Positions 8,567 through 15,526 of a stretch of DNA of 64,000 bases are shown in pieces. The DNA comes from Haloarcula pellucida (GTDB lineage: Archaea > Halobacteriota > Halobacteria > Halobacteriales > Haloarculaceae), in contig NZ_BMOU01000006.1 in the NCBI RefSeq assembly GCF_014647235.1, forward strand, positions 62,001 through 126,000, given 5' to 3'. The notes under the pieces are model-generated. The model did no database searches and was not told where the DNA came from. It saw only the letters and a program-made list of their open reading frames with translations. Position 1 is the first letter of the stretch. Each line of letters begins with the position of its first letter. Both the position numbers and the translations under genes were made by a program.

Positions 8567-9286
8567 ATGGACATCGTCGGCGCGCTCGGTGCCCACGAGG
8601 GAACGACTTGTTTCGTCGGCGCGGGCGGGAAGAAGACGACGATGGCGACGCTCGCCGCCCGACTGGACCGCGCCGTCGTCACGGCCACAGTCCGCATCCC
8701 CATCTTCGACGACTGGGTCGCCCGCGTCGCGGTGACCGACGACCCCGCCGCGGCCGTCGCGGCGACCGACGACTGGCCGCTGGGCGTCGTCCCGGAACGG
8801 GAACGCGAGGACCGGTATCTGGGCTACGACCGCGAGACGGTGGCTGTGCTTTCCGACTGCGGCGTCCCGGTCCTCGTGAAAGCCGACGGCGCGCGGATGC
8901 GCCGGTTCAAGGCCCCGAGCGACCGCGAACCACAGGTTCCGTCGAGTGCCGACACCGTCGTTCCCATCGCCAGCGCGCACGTGGTCGGGCAGCCACTCAC
9001 CGACGAGCGCGTCCACCGGGTCGACCGGGTTGCCGACCTGACGGGCCTCGACCCGGGCGACACCATCCGCGCGGCGGACGTGGCGACGGTGCTCGCGAGC
9101 GACCGGGGCGGCCGGAAGGGCGTGCCCGACGGCGCGACGGTGATTCCGCTCGTGAACATGGTCGACGACGACGAACTGACGGCTACCGCGCGCGCGATCG
9201 CACGGGCGATCCACGACCGGACGGACGTGCCGCGGGTGGTTCTCGCGGAGATGCGCGCACCCGACCCGCTGGTCGAGGTCGTCTAG
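8567..9286 (+). CDS. yqeC: YqeC-like maturation protein (putative Se/Mo-hydroxylase accessory factor)
   Basis: A 239-residue protein with an N-terminal P-loop-like motif VGAGGKKTTMATLAA (about 18-32), a DGARMRRFKAPSDREP segment near the middle and a conserved VNMVDD stretch near the C-terminus. This pattern matches YqeC, a bacterial protein tied to selenium-dependent molybdenum hydroxylases together with YqeB and EF2563-type proteins. The family reaction is unknown; nucleotide binding is likely. No xanthine-dehydrogenase-type hydroxylase is seen in the window, so here the partner may be the AOR encoded 114 nt downstream. The assignment rests on motif memory. Confidence 0.72.
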   Translation: MDIVGALGAHEGTTCFVGAGGKKTTMATLAARLDRAVVTATVRIPIFDDWVARVAVTDDPAAAVAATDDWPLGVVPEREREDRYLGYDRETVAVLSDCGVPVLVKADGARMRRFKAPSDREPQVPSSADTVVPIASAHVVGQPLTDERVHRVDRVADLTGLDPGDTIRAADVATVLASDRGGRKGVPDGATVIPLVNMVDDDELTATARAIARAIHDRTDVPRVVLAEMRAPDPLVEVV

Positions 9287-9390
9287 GCGGGGGTTACCGG
9301 CGTCGTCGCCGCCTCCGGTGACCGACGGTGCCCGATGGGCCGGAACCACCGGCGGGCACCGGAACAACGCTTTTGTCGCCCGCCAGCCGT

Positions 9391-9402
9391 ATGATATATC
9401 AT
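9391..9402. promoter_or_regulatory. Perfect palindrome over the AOR start codon
   Basis: ATGATATATCAT is a perfect 12-nt palindrome whose last two bases belong to the start codon ATG at 9401. It could bind a dimeric regulator that blocks translation or transcription, or be a by-product of an AT-rich start region. No clear TATA box is seen 25-30 nt upstream, although CTTTTGT is at 9370-9376. Confidence 0.3.
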
Positions 9403-11173
9403 GACACTCGACACGCCCGGGCGTCTCCTTCGGGTCGACCTCTCGGCCGGGGCCGCCGAGAGCGTCCGGGTGCCCGACGAGTGGCGGCGGAAGTACGTCG
9501 GGGGGAAGGGACTGGGGGCTAGATACCTCTACGACGAACTGACCGCCGGGACGGACCCGCTCGGGCCGGGAAACGCCCTGTTGTTCATGCTCGGCCCGCT
9601 CTCGGGGTACCTGCCCGGCGAGTCCCGCTACGCGGCGGTCACGAAGTCGCCGCTGACCGGCGGGTTCCTCGACTCCTACGCCGGCGGCGAGTTCCCCGAC
9701 GCCCTCGTCGGGGCGCTGGGCGAGAACGTCGGTCTGCTGGTCACCGGGCGGGCCAACGCCCCGGTCCGAATCGTCGTCGAGGGCGGCTCCGCGACGGTCG
9801 AACCCGCCCGGACGTGGGGCGACGACACCGTCGAGACGGCGGCGGCGTTCCCGGACGCGGCGGTGGCCTGCATCGGCCCGGCGGGCGAACAGCGGGTCGC
9901 CTTCGCCTCCATCGCCTCGGACGCCGGCGACCACCACGCGGGCCGGGGCGGTGCCGGCGCGGTGATGGGGTCGAAGCGGTTGAAAGCCGTCGTCGCGCGC
10001 GGCGACCCGCCCGAAGGACTGGACGCCCTGCGGGAGTCCTACGCGGAGGCGTACCGCGAGACGGCGACGGGCCGCTGGCTCGAATCCAGCGGCACCGTCG
10101 AGAGCGTCGACTTCGCCAACGAGGTCGGGGCGCTCTCGACACGTGGCTGGACCGACGGCCAGTTCGAGGGGGCCGACGCGGTGGGCATCAGCGCCGTCGA
10201 GGCGCTGGCGGCGGGCCGGGAGTACGACGACGACGAGAACCCCGGCGGGTTTCGGGTCGAGACCGACGAGGGCGACCACGTCCCCCGCGGCGCGTCGGCG
10301 ATGAGTCTGGGGGCCGCGCTCGGCATCGACGAGTTCGACGCCGTCGCGGCGCTGGGCCAGACCTGCGACCGCCTCGGGATGGACCTCATCAGCGCCGGGA
10401 GCGCCGTCGCGTGGGCCATCAAGGCCGCCGACGCCGGCCACGTCGACCGGGACCTCGCCTTCGGCGACCCCGACGGCGCCCGCACGCTCCTCCGAGAGAT
10501 CGCCGCCCGTGAGACCGACCTCGGGGACGCACTCGCGGGCGGGGTCGACGCGGCCGCCGAGCGTTACGGCGGGGCCGGCCTCGTCCCGACGGTCAAGGCG
10601 ATGGAATTGCCGGCCTACGACCCGCGGGGCGCACAGAGCATGGCGCTGGCCTACGCGACGAGCGACCGGGGGGCCTGCCACCGGCGCGCCCGGACCGTCG
10701 AGCGCGAGGCGTTCGACGAGGACTGGTCGCCCGAGCGAGCGGCCGCCGCCGTCGTCCGCGAACAGGACCAGCGCTCCGTGCTGTGGTGTCTCGTCGTGGA
10801 CGACTTCGTCGGCGACGTGTTCGACGATTTGGGCGCCGAGTGGGTCGAGGCCGTCGGTCTCGACGTCGACGGCGACCTGCGGACCGTCGGCGAACGGGTG
10901 TGGAACCTCACGCGCCTGTTCAACGTCCGCGAGGGCGTCTCCCGGGCCGACGACGAACTGCCCGCCGTCCTGCGCGACCCGCTCGAATCGGGACCGAACG
11001 CCGGGGCGGCCGTCGAGCAGGACCGCTTCGAGGCGATGCTCGACGCCTACTACCGCCGTCGGGGCTGGGGGGCCGACGGCCGGCCCGCCCGTGCGACGGT
11101 CGCCCGCCTCGGACTGGACGAGGCCGTCGACGACGAGACGCCACTCGCCGAGGCACCGCTCTCAGAGCCATGA
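9401..11173 (+). CDS. Aldehyde:ferredoxin oxidoreductase family protein lacking the Fe-S cysteine motif
   Basis: 590 residues of the tungsten/molybdenum AOR family. Domain 1 has the family features RKYVGGKGLGARYLYDEL, SPLTGG and GRGGAGAVMGSKRLKAV. The pterin-binding C-terminal part has AYDPRGAQSMALAYATSDRG. The cluster motif CxxCxxxC, expected around residues 270-300, is absent: the stretch is AAGREYDDDENPGG with no cysteine. Only the equivalent of the fourth ligand remains (WCLVVDDF, about 463). The second AOR at 29191 keeps all four, so loss of the [4Fe-4S] cluster, and with it normal electron transfer to ferredoxin, is predicted. The gene overlaps the next one by ATGA. Confidence 0.93.
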   Translation: MTLDTPGRLLRVDLSAGAAESVRVPDEWRRKYVGGKGLGARYLYDELTAGTDPLGPGNALLFMLGPLSGYLPGESRYAAVTKSPLTGGFLDSYAGGEFPDALVGALGENVGLLVTGRANAPVRIVVEGGSATVEPARTWGDDTVETAAAFPDAAVACIGPAGEQRVAFASIASDAGDHHAGRGGAGAVMGSKRLKAVVARGDPPEGLDALRESYAEAYRETATGRWLESSGTVESVDFANEVGALSTRGWTDGQFEGADAVGISAVEALAAGREYDDDENPGGFRVETDEGDHVPRGASAMSLGAALGIDEFDAVAALGQTCDRLGMDLISAGSAVAWAIKAADAGHVDRDLAFGDPDGARTLLREIAARETDLGDALAGGVDAAAERYGGAGLVPTVKAMELPAYDPRGAQSMALAYATSDRGACHRRARTVEREAFDEDWSPERAAAAVVREQDQRSVLWCLVVDDFVGDVFDDLGAEWVEAVGLDVDGDLRTVGERVWNLTRLFNVREGVSRADDELPAVLRDPLESGPNAGAAVEQDRFEAMLDAYYRRRGWGADGRPARATVARLGLDEAVDDETPLAEAPLSEP

Positions 11174-11940
11174 CAGACGAAATCGACCTCGACGAACTGG
11201 ACGTGGAATCGGACGACGAGGACGGCCCGAACCGCGGCGACTGGTTCTGGCGCGGCGAGGGCGACCCGAGCGAGGAACCCGACGCCGGAGCGGTCGAGAC
11301 GCCCTCGACCGTGACGCCGGACGCCGGCGAGAGCGCGGTGGACGGGGCCGGAGCGACGGACGTCGACGGGCCGGACGACCCAGACGCCGCGGACGCGAGC
11401 GCCGGCCCCGTCCCGCACGTCCCGCGGGAGAACAAGGACAAGCCGGCGGGTATCCCGGTCGAGAGCGGCGGCGCGGGCGGCGGGGCCGCCGCCGACGCCG
11501 GCACGCCGGCGGACGCCCCCGAACACCCGGACGCAGCCGACGAACAGGCCGCGAGCGGTCCGCACGGCGGCGGTATCGACGACATGACGATGGCGCTGAC
11601 CTACGCGGCGGCCCAGCGACTCGCGGACCCGCAACTGGCCATCCGGGACGCGAAGACGTGGACCGACTGGCTCGGCATCGTCGGCGACGTCGAGACGTTC
11701 GTCATCAGCAAGTTCCAGCGCGACCACGGCGTCGACGTGGACTTCTTCAGCGGGTCGGGCCAGTCGCCCGGCGAGCGACTCGCGGACATCGACGAACACT
11801 CCATGTTCTTCGCCGAGCGGATGGTCGTCGTCGGCCTCCCCGAGGAAGCATCGATAGCCGAGCAAGCAGACTGGGAGTTCGTGCCGCTTTCGACGGCGGC
11901 CCAGAAGGCCGACTGGGGCCTCACCGAGGACCCCGAGTGA
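11170..11940 (+). CDS. Hypothetical haloarchaeal protein with low-complexity acidic N-terminus
   Basis: 256 residues. The first 135 or so are Asp/Glu/Ala/Gly-rich and probably disordered. The C-terminal 110 residues are ordered and begin near IDDMTMALTYAAAQRLADPQ; they contain helices and the TWTDWLGIVGDVETFVISKF segment. No catalytic motif or membrane segment is visible. Its start overlaps the stop of the upstream AOR gene (ATGA), which implies coupled translation and a possible role with that enzyme. The family is not recognised with confidence. Confidence 0.8.
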   Translation: MTDEIDLDELDVESDDEDGPNRGDWFWRGEGDPSEEPDAGAVETPSTVTPDAGESAVDGAGATDVDGPDDPDAADASAGPVPHVPRENKDKPAGIPVESGGAGGGAAADAGTPADAPEHPDAADEQAASGPHGGGIDDMTMALTYAAAQRLADPQLAIRDAKTWTDWLGIVGDVETFVISKFQRDHGVDVDFFSGSGQSPGERLADIDEHSMFFAERMVVVGLPEEASIAEQADWEFVPLSTAAQKADWGLTEDPE

Positions 11941-11991
11941 CGGGTGACCTTTTTGGTAACGCACCGCATGGTAATACCTAGAGGCCGACAC

Positions 11992-12261
11992 ATGACCCTC
12001 AGAACTGCACTGCAACAGTCGAAGATACTCACGTTCGTCGTCATGGGGGCCTTCGTGTGGCTCCTGTTGTCGCTGCTGAACGTGATGGGGACGTTCGATT
12101 GGGCCGCGATCAACACGGGCGACTTCGTGGGACAGACCGCCGTCGGCGGCATCGCCGGCGTCGTCGTACTGGCCGTCCTTCTGGGCGTGCTGGTGGTGCT
12201 GTACTCCGAGGTGTCCGAGACGAGTCCGGGGCCGGAAGCGTGGCCGCCGTCCGAGCGATGA
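11992..12261 (+). CDS. Small membrane protein, two transmembrane segments
   Basis: 89 residues with two hydrophobic helices (about 12-31 and 44-68) and a short charged tail. The start MTLRTALQQSK is preferred over an upstream in-frame ATG (11968) because it gives a compact N-terminus. The TGA overlaps the next ATG (ATGA), so it belongs to a run of small genes 11992-12748. Function unknown. Confidence 0.75.
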   Translation: MTLRTALQQSKILTFVVMGAFVWLLLSLLNVMGTFDWAAINTGDFVGQTAVGGIAGVVVLAVLLGVLVVLYSEVSETSPGPEAWPPSER

Positions 12262-12404
12262 CGTACTACAGTTGCGAGGAGTGTGGCCAACTCATCGATC
12301 TCTCGACGCTCGACGAACAGCCCCGTCGCGAGCACTGTCCGGTGTGTGAGGAGACGACGCGCTGGACGCCCGAGTTCACCGCGGACGAGGGGGTGTCGTT
12401 CTGA
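12258..12404 (+). CDS. 48-residue zinc-ribbon protein
   Basis: A short gene starting MTYYSCEECGQLIDLSTLDE with two CxxC knuckles (CEEC at 6-9 and CPVC at 27-30), followed by an aromatic/acidic tail. It overlaps both neighbours: ATGA with the membrane protein upstream, and a shared base with the next ATG. It is therefore almost certainly translated as part of a three-gene unit. It probably binds zinc. Specific role unknown. Confidence 0.78.
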   Translation: MTYYSCEECGQLIDLSTLDEQPRREHCPVCEETTRWTPEFTADEGVSF

Positions 12405-12748
12405 TGTACACCTTCGAGGTCAGCGACCGCCTCTACGAGGCCGCCGAACGCTGGGGCGAGAAGATGATGCAGGACATCGACGAGGCGCTCGAGACGAAAG
12501 TCGAGCAGTCGTTACTGGAGATAGAACATCTCGTCTCACAGTCACACGAGGTCGAGTTCGACCTCGAGGGCCGGGCCGTGACGTACGACCCGACCGACGA
12601 ACTGGCCGCGTTCCTCGAACGGCAAGCCGACGGGCGGGACGTCGACGAGAGCGACGTGCTGAAGATGCACGTCGACCTCTACGCCAACGCCTTCCTCGAA
12701 GAGGCGGCGTCCGAGGAACGCCCGCCGAACGCACCGCCGACCGAGTGA
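12404..12748 (+). CDS. Hypothetical helical protein
   Basis: 114 residues starting MYTFEVSDRLYEAAERWGEK, acidic and mostly helical, with no Cys pairs, membrane segment or known motif. It is the last gene of the 11992-12748 unit and starts on the final base of the zinc-ribbon stop. It may form a complex with that protein; this is inference from overlap only. Confidence 0.75.
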   Translation: MYTFEVSDRLYEAAERWGEKMMQDIDEALETKVEQSLLEIEHLVSQSHEVEFDLEGRAVTYDPTDELAAFLERQADGRDVDESDVLKMHVDLYANAFLEEAASEERPPNAPPTE

Positions 12749-12794
12749 CGCGGGGAAACGTTAACTCACTGGACGCACAATGGTGTGATATACC

Positions 12795-12938
12795 ATGGCT
12801 CACGAAGACAATGACTGGCGCCCGAAAGGAGCCACAGACACGTTCAAGGGGTACGAAGTCTGGGACCACGGCGTCTGGCCCATCGACGTCAACGAGGGCG
12901 AAGTCGACGGCGAGATATCGCTGACCGACGAGGAGTAA
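12795..12938 (+). CDS. 47-residue hypothetical protein
   Basis: A short gene read directly: it begins MAHEDNDWRPKGATDTFKGY, ends EISLTDEE and stops with TAA at 12936-12938. It is rich in Trp/Asp/Gly and has no membrane segment. GTGATAT (12784-12790), a few bases before the ATG, resembles part of a Shine-Dalgarno sequence. The stop directly abuts the stop of the convergent DyP-like gene. High coding-type GC3 and a good start region support it; the function is unknown. Confidence 0.65.
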   Translation: MAHEDNDWRPKGATDTFKGYEVWDHGVWPIDVNEGEVDGEISLTDEE

Positions 12939-14159
12939 TCAGGCGTCGGGGAACGCCCGCCGGTCACGCGGCGGGACGTAGAAGTTCGCCCGCGACAGCA
13001 CCTCGATGAACTCCAGGATGCCGTTGTGCTGTTCGTCCTGGATGTCGGGGTGTTCGTCCTGTAACCACCACCCGTTCATAGCGTCGCGTGTCTCCTCGAA
13101 GTGGGCCAGTTTCCGCTGGAGCGAGAGGAACTGCACCGCGGCGTGGCCGCCGTCGACGCTGTTGAAGTCTCGACGTAACAGGAGCGGTTCGCCGTCCTTG
13201 CGCGCCCGTGCCACCTTCTCCCAGTGGCCGACCCGCCCCGTCTCGCTCGCGTGTTCGGTGACAGCGTCGGCGAAGTCGAGCGGTCCGTGCCCGGCTACGT
13301 CCTCGGGCGAGAACTCGCTAGAGAACATCTGCGTGACGCGGTCGGCTTCCGCCATCGCCCACCAGCTATCCAGCGACTCCCGCAGGTGCGAGAGGTGCAT
13401 CGTGGTCCCGCCGGCGTAGCGACCGTCCGAGATGGTGACGCGCTCTTCGGAGGCCTGCGTGCCAGCACGCCCGGAGAAGAAGCCCGTGAAGTTCGGGACG
13501 TCGCTGGGGATGTCGTTCGGGACGCCCTCCGCGTTGGCGTGCTGGGCCGGGAGCCCCTCGCCGAAAAAGCCCGTCCGCCGTTCGCCGACGGTGAACACGT
13601 CACCCAGTCGCTCCGCGACCGTGACGCCGCCGAGGGTGGAGCGCGTGCCGAACGCCGCCGCCTCTGTGGCCGCCAGTTGCGAGGGGACGTCGCTCGCGAG
13701 GACGAGGATGGCGTCGTACGAGAGGAGTTCGGGGTCGTCGGTCCGGGAGACGACCGTCGGGTGGCGAATCGGCGAGTCGCCGAGTCGCCCGAGGCGCTCG
13801 AAGTACGCCGTCCCCCACCCGAGCATGTGGAGGAGCCCGTCGCTTCGGAACTCGTAGGCCTCTTCGAGGGTCCGCATCGCCAGTTCGACGGTGCGGGCGG
13901 CCTCCTCCGTCGGGTCGGCGTCGAGGTCCAACAGGAACAGTCGGAAGTGTTCGGGCAACAGCGGGTTGTCCTCGCTGTCGGTCCTGAGGCGGTCGTTCCA
14001 CGTGTGCTGGCTCTGTGGGAGGGACCCGGCCCGCGGATTCGGCGGGAGGTCGGCGGTCGGGGACGCCGCACGGCGGGCGAGGAAGTTCGAGCAGCCGCTG
14101 AGGCCGGCCGCGCCGGTGATCGTCGCGAGGCGATAGAGCAGGTCCCGACGGGATGGCAT
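12939..14159 (-). CDS. Tat-exported DyP-like lipoprotein
   Basis: 406 residues beginning MPSRRDLLYRLATITGAAGL, a twin-arginine signal followed by a lipobox ending at Cys23 (LSGC), so it is probably anchored outside the membrane. The mature part resembles dye-decolourising peroxidases: a TGFFSG segment where GxxDG is expected, a His in VTEHASETG near the usual proximal-ligand position, and LLRRDFNS followed by FLSLQRKLAHFEETRDAM, like the C-terminal DyP core. The catalytic Asp of GxxDG appears to be Ser, so normal peroxidase activity is doubtful. It is divergent from a run of three small membrane-protein genes. Confidence 0.72.
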   Translation of the reverse strand: MPSRRDLLYRLATITGAAGLSGCSNFLARRAASPTADLPPNPRAGSLPQSQHTWNDRLRTDSEDNPLLPEHFRLFLLDLDADPTEEAARTVELAMRTLEEAYEFRSDGLLHMLGWGTAYFERLGRLGDSPIRHPTVVSRTDDPELLSYDAILVLASDVPSQLAATEAAAFGTRSTLGGVTVAERLGDVFTVGERRTGFFGEGLPAQHANAEGVPNDIPSDVPNFTGFFSGRAGTQASEERVTISDGRYAGGTTMHLSHLRESLDSWWAMAEADRVTQMFSSEFSPEDVAGHGPLDFADAVTEHASETGRVGHWEKVARARKDGEPLLLRRDFNSVDGGHAAVQFLSLQRKLAHFEETRDAMNGWWLQDEHPDIQDEQHNGILEFIEVLSRANFYVPPRDRRAFPDA

Positions 14160-14249
14160 GTCACCCCGAGGAAGGGGCCTGCCGAAGAAAAACCTTACCG
14201 ACCCAATACGTTCGCAACCGTTTTGCCGCTCGTGCCGTACTTGGTGTGT

Positions 14250-14408
14250 ATGGGGCTCACACCCATACACTCTCGGACGGGGATAGACCTCCCGCTATCC
14301 CCGGATACCGGTGCCGTGTTCCTCGCGATAGGGGTCGTCGTCGTCGCCGTCATCACCTACGATATATATAGACAACACTACCGTTCGGAGGTGGACCGTG
14401 GCGACTGA
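14250..14408 (+). CDS. 52-residue single-span membrane protein
   Basis: A short gene starting MGLTPIHSRTGIDLPLSPDT, with one transmembrane helix (about 22-38) and a charged C-terminus ending in RGD. It overlaps the next start (GTG at 14398) by 11 nt, so it heads a tight three-gene unit of small membrane proteins. No family recognised. Confidence 0.62.
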   Translation: MGLTPIHSRTGIDLPLSPDTGAVFLAIGVVVVAVITYDIYRQHYRSEVDRGD

Positions 14409-14673
14409 GCAGTCCGGGGAGCGGTTCGACGCCGCCACGCTCCTCGGCTACGTCCGTATCACCGTGTACGTGCTGGCGGCCCTGTTGGCGCTGTCGTTGC
14501 TCGTCGTCGGGACTGTCGGCCTCCTCGCCGAGATAAAGGGCACGTGGCACTGGGCCATCCACCTCGAGTCGACCATCAGTTTCGTCGGCCTGTTCGTCAG
14601 CCGGTTGCTGGTCGTACTGATACCACTGTTCGTCGTCCTCGTCGTCGGTCGGCGGGTGATTCCCGATGCGTGA
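14398..14673 (+). CDS. Small membrane protein, two transmembrane segments
   Basis: 91 residues from a GTG start (ATEQSGERFDAATLLGY follows), with helices at about 20-44 and 60-84 and a conserved-looking IKGTWHWAIHLES loop between them. The loop contains His and Trp and closely echoes the AVGTWRSLFLMEQ loop of the next protein, so the two may be divergent duplicates. It overlaps both neighbours. Function unknown. Confidence 0.72.
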   Translation: MATEQSGERFDAATLLGYVRITVYVLAALLALSLLVVGTVGLLAEIKGTWHWAIHLESTISFVGLFVSRLLVVLIPLFVVLVVGRRVIPDA

Positions 14674-14899
14674 GCGCTTGCAGGGCAACCTGCTCGGCCT
14701 GACCGCGGCCGCTTCGGTGACCCTGCTCTGTATCCTCGTCGCCGGCGCGGGCGCTATTGCTATCTACGCCGAGGCGGTCGGGACCTGGCGCTCGCTTTTT
14801 CTCATGGAACAGACGCTCGCCTTGCTCGTCCCGACGGTGAAGGCCCTGCTTGCGGTCGCTTTCGTCTCCGGCGTCGGCCTCGTCGCCGGGGCTCGGTAG
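14666..14899 (+). CDS. Small membrane protein, two transmembrane segments
   Basis: 77 residues, MRERLQGNLLG onward, with helices at about 9-33 and 45-75. The loop AVGTWRSLFLMEQ resembles the GTWHWAIHLES loop of the protein encoded just upstream, which suggests a tandem duplication. It overlaps that gene by 8 nt and abuts the convergent torD-like gene. Function unknown; a membrane complex of the three small proteins is possible. Confidence 0.72.
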   Translation: MRERLQGNLLGLTAAASVTLLCILVAGAGAIAIYAEAVGTWRSLFLMEQTLALLVPTVKALLAVAFVSGVGLVAGAR

Positions 14900-15526
14900 C
14901 TACCCTATCTGGCCGACGATGTCGTTCTCGAACTCGACCAGCCCCTGACAGACCAGCGCCGCCGCGAGGAACAGGCCGTCGTCGGCCTCCCCGCGCATCT
15001 CCGCGACGAAGTCGTCTGTCCACGCGTTCAGGTGTTCGTTCAGGAACACCCGCTCGAAGCCGACCGTCTCCTCCCGGCCCGCCCGTTGTGCGTCGACGAG
15101 GTAGCGGAGGAACGCCATCTCGACGGCGATGAAGTCGTCCTCCTCGGGGTACTCCTCCGGCGAGGACCACCCGGCGGCGCCGTAACTGGCTTCGACCTCC
15201 GCCAGCCCTTCGCCGATGAACTCGGTGTCGTCCCGGTAGTGGGTCTCGTGGGGCAACACCGGCGGGCGCGGTCCCACGAGGAGGTCGGTGTACTCTCGCT
15301 CCAGTTCCGTCTGGACGACCGACGGGTCCCGCCCCGCCTGTTCGTCCAACCACGTCTGTAGCATCTCGAATCCCTCGTCCATCGGGTCGTTGATCGACTC
15401 CTCGGGCAACGCCACTTCGTCGCCGAGCAATTTCTCGACGAACGCCTCGCTGGGCGTGTCCCAGAACACTTCGATGACGAAGTCTATCAGTTCGAGGCGC
15501 GCCTCGTAGACGGCCGCGTCGTTCAT
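14900..15526 (-). CDS. TorD/DmsD-like molybdoenzyme chaperone
   Basis: A 208-residue all-helical protein of the TorD family, which guards apo-molybdoenzymes and their Tat signals until cofactor is inserted in the cytoplasm. It shows family-like blocks: EREYTDLLVGPRPPVLPHET (about 74-93), YPEEDDFIAVEMAFLRYL, and the C-terminal FLNEHLNAWTDDF. Its start overlaps the end of the HdrA/MvhD-like gene by 4 nt, and both are divergent from the Tat-exported formate dehydrogenase, which is its likely client. Confidence 0.88.
   Translation of the reverse strand: MNDAAVYEARLELIDFVIEVFWDTPSEAFVEKLLGDEVALPEESINDPMDEGFEMLQTWLDEQAGRDPSVVQTELEREYTDLLVGPRPPVLPHETHYRDDTEFIGEGLAEVEASYGAAGWSSPEEYPEEDDFIAVEMAFLRYLVDAQRAGREETVGFERVFLNEHLNAWTDDFVAEMRGEADDGLFLAAALVCQGLVEFENDIVGQIG

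Noticed and set aside
8393-10681. 762-codon open frame on the minus strand
   Set aside because: It runs through moaA upstream sequence, yqeC and the AOR gene, all with clear domains; the protein has no recognisable motif.
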